34,157 nt of DNA. Origin: Bacteroidaceae bacterium (lineage in GTDB: Bacteria; Bacteroidota; Bacteroidia; Bacteroidales; Bacteroidaceae). The notes under the pieces were generated by a model that saw nothing but the letters and a program-made list of their open reading frames with translations, was not told where the DNA came from and did no database searches. Shown here piece after piece: positions 1 to 6,368 of the stretch (the first letter of the stretch is position 1; each line of letters starts with the position of its first letter). The translations under genes were made by a program, and so were the position numbers. The stretch spans positions 1 through 34,157 of the forward strand of contig JAGBPB010000023.1 of the NCBI GenBank assembly GCA_017633615.1. Direction: 5' to 3'.

Positions 1-633
1 TACGACGAGGGCGGCCAGCTCACCGAAGCGGTGAGGCGCAAGCCCTACTCCGTGATCCTGCTCGATGAGATCGAGAAGGCTCACCCCGACGTCTTCAACG
101 TCCTTCTCCAGGTACTCGACGACGGCCGTCTCACCGATAACAAGGGCCGTACGGTCAACTTCAAGAACACTATAATCATCATGACCAGCAACCTGGGTAG
201 TGATTATATACGTGAAAAGTCTGCACAGATAGGCACAACTGATGCCCAGCGTCAGGAGTGGCTTGAGGAGACACGTAAACACTTGCTTGAGATGCTTAAG
301 CAGACCATACGTCCGGAGTTCCTGAACCGTATTGATGAGACCGTGGTATTCATGCCGCTTAAGGAGAGTGAAATCCACCAGATTGTGGCTCTGCAGGTCA
401 ATTCAGTATGCAGGATGCTTAAGGAGAACGGTATAACGCTCAATGTTGATGCATCGGCAGTAGAACTTATTTCTAAGGCCGGTTATGATCCGGAGTTCGG
501 TGCACGTCCTGTAAAGCGTGCCATCCAGACGCTGCTGCTTAACCGCCTTTCAACTATGATTCTGTCCGGTCAGGTGGATCGGAACAAGCCCGTTACCGCC
601 ACAGCGCGCAACGGAGAGATTGAATTCAATTAA
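1..633 (+). CDS. clpB: ATP-dependent chaperone ClpB, C-terminal part (5' truncated by window)
   Basis: The reading frame is open from base 1, so this is the last 210 residues of a larger protein. It begins inside the second AAA+ module. The Walker B stretch VILLDEIEKAHPDVFN is followed by LLQVLDDGRLTD, the sensor-1 region IIIMTSNLGS, the arginine-finger region RPEFLNRIDE and the sensor-2 motif DPEFGARPVKRAIQ. ClpB is a cytoplasmic hexameric disaggregase that works with DnaK/DnaJ/GrpE. ClpC-type proteins share these motifs, but the FLNRIDETVVF and DPEFGARPVKRAIQ context fits ClpB best. The first ~120 bases are much richer in G+C than the rest of the gene (see findings). The gene ends with TAA at 631-633 and is followed by a hairpin terminator. 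Confidence 0.88.
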   Translation, partial: YDEGGQLTEAVRRKPYSVILLDEIEKAHPDVFNVLLQVLDDGRLTDNKGRTVNFKNTIIIMTSNLGSDYIREKSAQIGTTDAQRQEWLEETRKHLLEMLKQTIRPEFLNRIDETVVFMPLKESEIHQIVALQVNSVCRMLKENGITLNVDASAVELISKAGYDPEFGARPVKRAIQTLLLNRLSTMILSGQVDRNKPVTATARNGEIEFN

Positions 634-660
634 CCAGAGAGCTTCTACAGCTATACACAA

Positions 661-696
661 CAACCCCCTTATGACACAAATCATAAGGGGGTCGTT
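661..696 (+). terminator. Rho-independent-like terminator after clpB
   Basis: A perfect 11-bp stem (664-674 with 681-691; arm CCCCCTTATGA) closes a 6-base loop. It lies 30 bases downstream of the clpB stop and is followed by a weak T-rich stretch. Its position directly after a stop codon supports a terminator role. Confidence 0.75.
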
Positions 697-926
697 ATAA
701 TCAATTATTGGAAAAGATAAATATATCTATTATCTATTTGATTTCTGACGCAAAATTACTTATTGTACAGTTCACACAGCAAAAATTGTATTTCAAAATC
801 ATTAGGTATTGTTTCATCATTATCGCTCAAACGACAAATACCTCCACAAATCATCACTCTGAACATTTTTATACAAAAATCAGAAATAAAATCCGCCCTA
901 TTTAAAGCTGATTCCAAAAAATCCAT
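697..926. other. AT-rich intergenic stretch, no gene seen
   Basis: Between the clpB terminator and the tRNA promoter only short, compositionally implausible ORFs exist (708-905 and 763-1026), the second of which runs through the tRNA gene. A weak imperfect hairpin can be drawn between 804-814 and 829-843 (arms AGGTATTGTTT and AAACGACAAATACCT). I see no homology, start context or RNA family signature here. Confidence 0.6.
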
Positions 927-935
927 TACCTTTGC
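927..935 (+). promoter_or_regulatory. Bacteroidota -7 box for tRNA-Cys
   Basis: TACCTTTGC matches TAnnTTTGC and lies 16 bases before the tRNA 5' end, a plausible distance for a tRNA promoter with a short leader. No clear -33 TTG element is visible at the usual spacing. Confidence 0.6.
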
Positions 936-951
936 AACCGCAAATGCAAAT

Positions 952-1022
952 GGTACCTTGACCGAGCGGCTAGGTATCGGTCTGCAAAACCGAGTACGGC
1001 GGTTCGAGTCCGCCAGGTACCT
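952..1022 (+). tRNA. tRNA-Cys (anticodon GCA)
   Basis: A full cloverleaf can be drawn by hand. The acceptor stem pairs GGTACCT (952-958) with AGGTACC (1015-1021), and the discriminator is T1022, as expected for tRNA-Cys. The D stem is ACC/GGT. The anticodon stem TCGGT/ACCGA encloses the loop CTGCAAA, with GCA at 984-986. The T arm is GGCGG-TTCGAGT-CCGCC (998-1014). CCA is not encoded. The length is 71 nt. The 3' acceptor strand is also the start of a long inverted repeat running into the downstream terminator (see findings). Confidence 0.96.
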
Positions 1023-1072
1023 CTAAGGTAAAATCCGGCCCCAATGGGTCGGATTTTACTTTAGAGGTACCT
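1015..1072 (+). terminator. Terminator hairpin whose stem extends into the tRNA-Cys acceptor strand
   Basis: The core stem is GTAAAATCCG (1028-1037) paired with CGGATTTTAC (1050-1059), with a short C/G-rich inner part. Pairing continues outward: 1015-1037 and 1050-1072 are complementary over 23 positions, with a single G1027/U1060 wobble. The wobble pairs only in the plus-strand RNA, which fits a plus-strand transcript. The outer seven pairs use the tRNA's own acceptor 3' strand AGGTACC. Confidence 0.8.
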
Positions 1073-1080
1073 TAGAGGCT

Positions 1081-1209
1081 CCTTTTAGTTTACTTCGTAA
1101 ACGCGCTCACTCCGTTCGCTTGGCGGCCTACCCGGCCGCTCTCGCTCGGGGTCTCGCTCGCCCCAATACGCTCAAACGTGCGTATGTGCGTATTCGCGTG
1201 CGTGTGTAT
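1081..1209. other. GC-rich palindromic intergenic element followed by an alternating purine-pyrimidine tract
   Basis: This non-coding stretch between the tRNA terminator and the menA promoter is about 73% G+C over 1101-1160, in contrast with the AT-rich flanks. It contains the inverted repeat GCGGCC-TACCC-GGCCGC (1123-1139), GGGG/CCCC arms (1148-1151 and 1161-1164) and two copies of CTCGCTCG. A run of alternating pyrimidine-purine steps follows at about 1176-1209, with one phase break. Its function is unknown. ORFs across it on the minus strand are arginine-rich artefacts. Confidence 0.5.
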
Positions 1210-1215
1210 TTTTTG

Positions 1216-1224
1216 TAATTTTGC
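1216..1224 (+). promoter_or_regulatory. Bacteroidota -7 box for menA-menG
   Basis: TAATTTTGC matches TAnnTTTGC and is 15 bases upstream of the menA ATG, giving a very short leader. The GAGGAAATGG stretch between box and start can serve as ribosome binding site. Confidence 0.65.
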
Positions 1225-1239
1225 AGAGGAAATGGGAAT

Positions 1240-2136
1240 ATGACTTTTAAGGCGGTTATACGTTCTATGAGATTGAGAACCTTGCCTCTTTCTTTGGCGG
1301 GTATCTCTTTGGGAATTATGTTTGCCTGTGGCAGACATAGTATTCCCTGGTACGTAATTGTGTTGACACTTCTTACTACTGTCTCTTTACAGATTCTTTC
1401 AAATATGTCCAATGAGCTGGGTGACTGGCTCAGCGGTGTGGACGGCCAAGGTCGTGAAGGACCCAAGTATGGTATTGAAGGCGGTGGACTTACTGAGGAT
1501 GAGATGCGTTCATGCATCAGGATTATGGTTCTGGTATGCTGCATCTTTGGCTTGGGCATGATACGGGCATCATTCGGAACCATATTCCGGATTGAATCCG
1601 AATGTCTGGTTGTACTGGGCGCTGCTGCCATCTGGGCCGCAATGCACTACACGCTAGGCAATAAGCCTTACGGATACAGAGGTCTGGGTGATATATTCGT
1701 ATTTCTGTTCTTCGGACTGGTTCCGGTTACAGGCGGATACTTTGTATGTGCGCAAGTTATTGAACCCGCCACTCTGATACCCGGAGCAGCCATAGGCCTT
1801 TTCAGCGTAGGAGTGCTCAACGTCAACAACATGCGTGACATGAAATCAGATGCAGGCACCCGTGTCACAGTACCGCTCAAACTGGGTGAGCACCGCGCCA
1901 AGGTATATCATACTATACTGATAATCGGAGGATGGATGCTCATGCTGCTATACACAATACTGTTTACAAAAGGCTGGCAGCCTTACCTTTATATCATAAC
2001 ACTCCCACTCTATATCAAACATTTGAGTGGAGTATGGAAGCGTTCCGGCCGTGAACTTGATCCCATGCTGCCAATGCTGGTTATTTCAACGTTTATCTTT
2101 GCCCTGCTTGCAGGCACAGGATATATTCTGCAATAG
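1240..2136 (+). CDS. menA: 1,4-dihydroxy-2-naphthoate polyprenyltransferase MenA
   Basis: This is a 298-residue UbiA-superfamily membrane prenyltransferase that attaches the polyprenyl tail to 1,4-dihydroxy-2-naphthoate in menaquinone synthesis. The first Asp-rich motif is NELGDWLSGVDGQ (N58, D62, D68), with the MenA-like GPKYGIEGG following. The second is NNMRDMKSDAGTRV near residues 197-210. Several hydrophobic helices are spaced along the chain (about 37-56, 96-112, 122-136, 148-170, 221-242, 277-297), consistent with the usual 8-9 helix fold. The next gene, menG, starts two bases after its stop, so the two last steps of the menaquinone pathway are co-transcribed. Menaquinone implies anaerobic respiration, for example via fumarate. 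Confidence 0.93.
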   Translation: MTFKAVIRSMRLRTLPLSLAGISLGIMFACGRHSIPWYVIVLTLLTTVSLQILSNMSNELGDWLSGVDGQGREGPKYGIEGGGLTEDEMRSCIRIMVLVCCIFGLGMIRASFGTIFRIESECLVVLGAAAIWAAMHYTLGNKPYGYRGLGDIFVFLFFGLVPVTGGYFVCAQVIEPATLIPGAAIGLFSVGVLNVNNMRDMKSDAGTRVTVPLKLGEHRAKVYHTILIIGGWMLMLLYTILFTKGWQPYLYIITLPLYIKHLSGVWKRSGRELDPMLPMLVISTFIFALLAGTGYILQ

Positions 2137-2138
2137 TT

Positions 2139-2828
2139 ATGCCCAAGAAAGAAGGAATACGCGAGCTGTTTGATGACATCGCGGTCAAATATGACCGATT
2201 CAACCACATCTCATCATTTGGAGCCGACCGTTCGTGGCGCCGCAAGGCGGTACGAGCAATTGCTGATACAAAGCAGCCCATACAAATACTTGATGTAGCC
2301 ACCGGTACAGCAGATTTTGCCATAGCTGTATCAAAGAAGGCAGCTCTTGGCTCACATATTACAGGAATAGACCTGTCAGAGGGTATGCTTGAGGTTGGAA
2401 AAGCCAAATGTCAGGGGCTGCTCATTGACCTGGAGGTAGGCGATGCCGAGAACCTGCGCTTTCCTGACGGCACTTTTGACCGCGTGTGCGTGGCATTCGG
2501 AGTTCGTAACTTTGAGAATCTCATGAAAGGTCTTGAGGAGATGAGGCGTGTTCTTAAGCCGGGCGGCAAGCTGGTGATACTGGAACTCTCCTACCCCAAG
2601 AACAAGTTGATATTCAGTTTCTACAAATTCTACTCCCTCAAAATCCTGCCCAGGATAGGCGCAAGAATGACAGGCAATACCGGAGCATTCACCTACCTGC
2701 CTGACTCCATTCTCAAATTCCCGCTCCCTGAAAAGTTCATACCTATGCTCAAGGAGGCCGGATACTCTACGGTACAGGCCCGCCAGTTCATGTTTGGCGT
2801 ATGCCGCATGTATTGTGCAGTCAAATAA
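2139..2828 (+). CDS. menG: Demethylmenaquinone methyltransferase MenG (UbiE family)
   Basis: This 229-residue class I SAM-dependent methyltransferase converts demethylmenaquinone to menaquinone. The UbiE/MenG signature YDRFNHISSFGADRSWR (residues 18-34) is followed by SAM motif I LDVATGTADFAI (about 51-62) and the acidic DLSEGML motif. Next come VAFGVRNFENL and the late motif LKPGGKLVILELSYP. These all match the family in order. Length is close to the usual 230-250. The gene sits immediately downstream of menA with a 2-base gap, which supports the menaquinone rather than the ubiquinone role. In several genomes the gene is named ubiE. Confidence 0.94.
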   Translation: MPKKEGIRELFDDIAVKYDRFNHISSFGADRSWRRKAVRAIADTKQPIQILDVATGTADFAIAVSKKAALGSHITGIDLSEGMLEVGKAKCQGLLIDLEVGDAENLRFPDGTFDRVCVAFGVRNFENLMKGLEEMRRVLKPGGKLVILELSYPKNKLIFSFYKFYSLKILPRIGARMTGNTGAFTYLPDSILKFPLPEKFIPMLKEAGYSTVQARQFMFGVCRMYCAVK

Positions 2829-2904
2829 GATTCTATTTGATACCTGGAAGCATAATCAACAGACTTTTTTCATAAATTCGCGACATAACCAATAAGATAA
2901 TAAG

Positions 2905-3657
2905 ATGAGAACAAAATTACTGACCGTTTCTGCCGCTTTAATGGCTTTTTCCGTACTGTTTCTTGCCGGATGTGAGAAAGAAGACAAGGATGCCATTTCC
3001 ATGGATGAAGTAAACAATGGAGTATTAATGATAGCCGGCAACAACGGTGTAGAATATGAAGTAGTTGACCTTGGATTATCTACCGGTACGCTATGGGCAA
3101 AATGCAATATGGGAGCTACCAGTCCGGAACAGAGCGGCAGCTTTTTTGCATGGGGTGAGGTTGAGCCCACCAAAAAAGAATTTGACTGGAGCAATTACAA
3201 TCTTTGCAAAGGAGATGAGTTCTCATTCATCAAATACTGCCCTAACAAGGATCGCGGATATCAGGAGTTTGTTGACAACAAAACAGTTCTTGATGATCAG
3301 GATAATGCCGCCAAGAAGATCATGGGAAGCAACTGGCGGATTCCTTCACAGGAGGATTACGCTGAACTTATTTACAAATGCGATATCAGACGCTGCAAAC
3401 TCAATAACGTTTGGGGATTCCTGTTTACGAGCAAGGTGAATGGCAACAGTCTGTTTATGCCGCTAGCCGGACGCATGGACCAGAACAAGACCAATTTCAA
3501 GGATGCATATGGTTTCTATTGGAGCAACAAACTTGATAAATCAGAAACTGCATTCATACTTTGGCTTGAGCCTAATGAGGTGAAAAACAATGCAGTATCA
3601 TCAAAATCAACAGAGCGTTACCTTGGCTTGCCTATCCGTCCCGTTACGACCAGATAA
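2905..3657 (+). CDS. Lipoprotein with Fibrobacter succinogenes major paralogous domain
   Basis: A 250-residue exported lipoprotein. The hydrophobic signal ends in the lipobox LAGC with Cys23. The CEKEDKD tail after the cysteine is acidic and resembles the lipoprotein export signal used in Bacteroidota for surface exposure (inference). Residues about 52-248 fit the Fib_succ_major domain. Landmarks are VDLGLSTGTLWA, FFAWGEVEP, TVLDDQDNAA, SNWRIPSQEDYAEL, LFMPLAGR, YGFYWSN and GLPIRPV at the end. The molecular function of this domain is unknown; it is common in surface proteins of Bacteroidales and Fibrobacter. A second protein with the same domain is encoded at 10186-11175 on the other strand. 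A possible weak promoter box TAAATTCGC lies at 2873-2881. Confidence 0.85.
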   Translation: MRTKLLTVSAALMAFSVLFLAGCEKEDKDAISMDEVNNGVLMIAGNNGVEYEVVDLGLSTGTLWAKCNMGATSPEQSGSFFAWGEVEPTKKEFDWSNYNLCKGDEFSFIKYCPNKDRGYQEFVDNKTVLDDQDNAAKKIMGSNWRIPSQEDYAELIYKCDIRRCKLNNVWGFLFTSKVNGNSLFMPLAGRMDQNKTNFKDAYGFYWSNKLDKSETAFILWLEPNEVKNNAVSSKSTERYLGLPIRPVTTR

Positions 3658-3707
3658 TTAATAACGAATTTTAATACAGCAAATATTCATCTATTGATTC
3701 CTTATAC

Positions 3708-3716
3708 TATCTTTGC
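3708..3716 (+). promoter_or_regulatory. Bacteroidota -7 box for marC-like gene
   Basis: TATCTTTGC matches TAnnTTTGC exactly and lies 21 bases upstream of the ATG at 3738. No convincing -33 element is seen. Confidence 0.65.
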
Positions 3717-3737
3717 GGCCGAAAAATCAAATCCATT

Positions 3738-4319
3738 ATGATTATAAGTTTAAAGGAGATTGCAGGAGCATTCATGGTATTGTTTGCCATCTTGGATATA
3801 GCAGGGTCAATACCTATCATAATTGACCTTCAGCACAAGACAGGAAAGGTTCCGGCACTTAAGGTCACCCTTATTTCATGGATTCTGCTTACCATAATCT
3901 ATTTTCTTGGTGACGGAATCCTGTCATTGTTTGGCGTGAGTGTTGAATCATTTGCCGTAGCCGGTTCCATAGTAATTCTGGCTATAGGTTTTGAGATGAT
4001 TTTTGACATAACCATATTCAAATATGACAGAGGGCCTTCCGATATGACATCATTCGTACCGTTGGTATTCCCCCTGATTGTAGGTGCCGGTTCATTCACT
4101 ACCATGCTTTCACTTAAAGCCGAGTATGCCGCCATTAACATCATGATAGCATTGGCTTTGAATATGCTGTTCATATTTCTGGTGCTGAGATTCATTGATA
4201 AGATTGAAAGGGTCTTAGGACCGGGATTGATTTACGTTTTCCGCAAGTTTTTCGGAATAATCCTGCTGGCCATTGCAGTAAAACTTTTTACAACAAATTT
4301 AGGCCATCTCATAGGATGA
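3738..4319 (+). CDS. MarC/NAAT family integral membrane protein
   Basis: A 193-residue, strongly hydrophobic protein with about six predicted transmembrane helices. The conserved loop FVPLVFPLIVGAGSFTTMLS (about residues 112-131) is the MarC signature (family consensus FPLIVGPG); here the usual Pro is Ala. Members were once linked to multiple antibiotic resistance, but that link was withdrawn, and the substrate is unknown; 'NAAT transporter' is only a family label. The gene stands alone, with its own promoter and a strong terminator immediately after it. Confidence 0.88.
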   Translation: MIISLKEIAGAFMVLFAILDIAGSIPIIIDLQHKTGKVPALKVTLISWILLTIIYFLGDGILSLFGVSVESFAVAGSIVILAIGFEMIFDITIFKYDRGPSDMTSFVPLVFPLIVGAGSFTTMLSLKAEYAAINIMIALALNMLFIFLVLRFIDKIERVLGPGLIYVFRKFFGIILLAIAVKLFTTNLGHLIG

Positions 4320-4338
4320 CAAAACATAACAGGCATAT

Positions 4339-4370
4339 AAAGGCGGTTCCTGAAAAGAGCCGCCTTTTTT
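4339..4370 (+). terminator. Rho-independent terminator after marC-like gene
   Basis: The stem AAAGGCGGTTC/GAGCCGCCTTT (4339-4349 with 4357-4367, one G-U wobble) closes a 7-base loop and runs straight into six T residues. It lies about 20 bases after the stop. This is the clearest textbook terminator in the window. Confidence 0.9.
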
Positions 4371-4396
4371 GTTGATAAATAATAACATGTGCCATA

Positions 4397-4428
4397 TACC
4401 CATTTACGCAATAAATGGGTAACTTTGC
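4397..4428 (+). promoter_or_regulatory. phoH-operon promoter with an overlapping palindrome (operator candidate)
   Basis: The -7 box TAACTTTGC (4420-4428) matches TAnnTTTGC. Directly upstream is a perfect inverted repeat, TACCCATTTA (4397-4406) and TAAATGGGTA (4412-4421), with a 5-base spacer. The right arm runs into the -7 box. A dimeric repressor bound here would block the promoter. This is inference; the regulator is unknown. Confidence 0.6.
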
Positions 4429-4447
4429 ACCACATTATAGAAAAAGA

Positions 4448-5428
4448 ATGATAGAAAAGCACCTTGTCCTTAATGATGCTGACCCCGCAGTCTTTTACGG
4501 TGTCAATAACAACAATCTGCAACTTCTCAAGGCCCTGTTTCCAAAGTTGCGTATTGTGGCACGCGGCAATGTGCTCCGCATTATGGGCGATGAGGACGGC
4601 ACAGCACGTTTTGAACAGGCTGTACGCCAGATTGAGATGTACTGCGCCAAGTACAATTCACTCAAGGAGGAGGTGATTGTAGATATTGTGAATGGTGAGG
4701 AACCGGGAGGTGAGAAAAGCTCTGACGTAATACTCTTTGGCGTAACAGGCCGCCCTATCCTGCCGCGCAGCGTCAACCAGAAGAAACTGGTTACAGACTA
4801 CGCCACACACGATATGCTGTTTGCCATAGGCCCTGCCGGTTCCGGTAAGACCTATACTGCAATAGCATTGGCGGTACGCGCTCTCAAGAACAAGGAGGTT
4901 AAGCGTATAGTGCTGTGCCGCCCCGCAGTTGAGGCCGGCGAGAAACTGGGATTCCTTCCGGGTGACATGCGTGAAAAGATTGACCCGTTCCTTCAACCCC
5001 TTTATGATGCCCTGCAGGATATGATACCTACAGCAAAGCTCAAGGAGTATATGGAACTCAACATCATCCAGATAGCCCCTCTGGCATTCATGCGCGGACG
5101 CACCCTGAATGATGCAGTTGTCATTCTTGATGAAGCCCAGAACACCACCCCGCAGCAGATCAAGATGTTCCTTACCCGCATGGGTTGGAACACCAAGATG
5201 ATCGTTACGGGTGATTTGACGCAGATTGACCTGCCTCCCACGCAGATATCGGGTCTGGTACAGGCTCTTGATGTTCTGGAAGGCATTGAAGGTCTGAGCA
5301 TAATACGCATGACCAAGAAAGATATTGTACGTCATAAGCTGGTGACCCGCGTTGTCGATGCGTATGACCGCTATGAACAGACTCACAAAGAGAAAAAGAG
5401 AACAATTAAAAATAAAGACAATGAGTAA
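4448..5428 (+). CDS. phoH: PhoH family ATPase / RNA-metabolism protein
   Basis: A cytoplasmic P-loop protein of 326 residues with the N-terminal PhoL-like segment and the PhoH ATPase domain. Walker A is GPAGSGKT (from G128) and Walker B is VVILDEAQN (D228, E229), followed by the helicase-like [14 protein letters not shown] and [11 protein letters not shown]. The ORF can be extended to an in-frame ATG at 4415, but that ATG lies in the operator palindrome, five bases upstream of the -7 box at 4420-4428. I therefore chose ATG 4448, which follows an A-rich/AGA stretch. PhoH/PhoL proteins are associated with RNA processing and often neighbour ybeY; no ybeY is seen here. The end overlaps the purC start by 8 bases, so the two are probably translated from one mRNA. 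Confidence 0.88.
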   Translation: MIEKHLVLNDADPAVFYGVNNNNLQLLKALFPKLRIVARGNVLRIMGDEDGTARFEQAVRQIEMYCAKYNSLKEEVIVDIVNGEEPGGEKSSDVILFGVTGRPILPRSVNQKKLVTDYATHDMLFAIGPAGSGKTYTAIALAVRALKNKEVKRIVLCRPAVEAGEKLGFLPGDMREKIDPFLQPLYDALQDMIPTAKLKEYMELNIIQIAPLAFMRGRTLNDAVVILDEAQNTTPQQIKMFLTRMGWNTKMIVTGDLTQIDLPPTQISGLVQALDVLEGIEGLSIIRMTKKDIVRHKLVTRVVDAYDRYEQTHKEKKRTIKNKDNE

Positions 5429-6368
5429 CGCACTTACAAGAACTGACTTCAACTTCAAAGGACAGAAGAGTGTTTATCACGGCAAGGTACGTGATGTGTA
5501 TAACATTGATGATGACCTGATGGTCATGGTAGCCACTGACCGCATATCGGCCTTTGACGTTATCCTGCCCAAGGGTATCCCCTTCAAGGGCCAGGTGCTC
5601 AATCAGATTGCAGCCAAGTTCCTGGACGCCACAGCCGATATCTGTCCCAACTGGAAGCTGGCCACTCCTGATCCTATGGTAACCGTAGGTCTTAAGTGTG
5701 AGGGATTCCGCGTTGAGATGATCATCCGCGGTTATCTGACCGGTTCTGCATGGCGTGACTACAAAGCCGGATGCCGTAACCTGTGCGGAAACATCCTGCC
5801 CGAGGGCATGAAGGAGAACCAGAAGTTTGCAGAGCCTCTGATTACTCCTACCACCAAGGCTGAGGAGGGCCACGATGAGAACATCTCAAAGGAGCAGATA
5901 ATTGCCCAGGGCCTGGTAAGCAAAGAGGATTATGAGGTTATGGAAAAGTACACCCGTGCTCTATTCCAGCGCGGTACTGAGATTGCAGCAAAGAAAGGCC
6001 TCATCCTGGTTGACACCAAGTATGAGTTCGGCAAGCGTGACGGCAAGGTTTATCTGATTGATGAGATACACACCCCTGACAGCTCACGTTATTTCTATGC
6101 CGATGGCTATCAGGAGAAGTTTGAGAAGGGTGAACCCCAAAAGCAGCTCTCCAAGGAGTTTGTACGCCAGTGGCTCATTGAGCATAATTTCATGAACCAG
6201 CCCGGCCAGGTTATGCCTGAGATTACCGATGCTTACGCTGAGACAGTATCAGAGCGTTACATTGAGCTCTATGAGCACATTGTAGGTGAAAAGTTCGTAA
6301 AGGAGAGTGGTACAGACCTTGCTGCCCGTATTGAAAAGAACGTAACTGACTGGTTAAACAAGAGATAA
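5421..6368 (+). CDS. purC: Phosphoribosylaminoimidazole-succinocarboxamide synthase
   Basis: SAICAR synthetase, which joins aspartate to CAIR with ATP in de novo purine synthesis. The protein is 315 residues. Recognisable family blocks are GKVRDVY near the N-terminus, [41 protein letters not shown] and [13 protein letters not shown]. The ORF is open further upstream, but the ATG at 5421 ([10 protein letters not shown]) matches the normal N-terminus and overlaps the phoH stop. Its stop shares one base with the next ATG (TAATG at 6366-6370), showing translational coupling with aroE. purM of the same pathway lies three genes downstream. Confidence 0.95.
   Translation: MSNALTRTDFNFKGQKSVYHGKVRDVYNIDDDLMVMVATDRISAFDVILPKGIPFKGQVLNQIAAKFLDATADICPNWKLATPDPMVTVGLKCEGFRVEMIIRGYLTGSAWRDYKAGCRNLCGNILPEGMKENQKFAEPLITPTTKAEEGHDENISKEQIIAQGLVSKEDYEVMEKYTRALFQRGTEIAAKKGLILVDTKYEFGKRDGKVYLIDEIHTPDSSRYFYADGYQEKFEKGEPQKQLSKEFVRQWLIEHNFMNQPGQVMPEITDAYAETVSERYIELYEHIVGEKFVKESGTDLAARIEKNVTDWLNKR

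Noticed and set aside
708..1026. Two ORFs (65 and 87 codons) between clpB and the tRNA
   Set aside because: One runs across the tRNA-Cys gene, both have unusual residue make-up, and neither has a start context or recognisable motif.
1015..1078. tRNA 3'-end duplication as an integrative-element attachment site
   Set aside because: The repeat of the acceptor strand is inverted and belongs to a hairpin. No integrase gene or second direct repeat is seen in the window.
1128..1631. 167-codon minus-strand ORF across the menA 5' region
   Set aside because: It is the shadow of menA in an opposite frame, with repetitive Arg/Ala content over the GC-rich element.
4658..5458. 266-codon antisense ORF over phoH
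   Set aside because: The sense strand has a complete PhoH with Walker motifs; the antisense frame shows no family motif.
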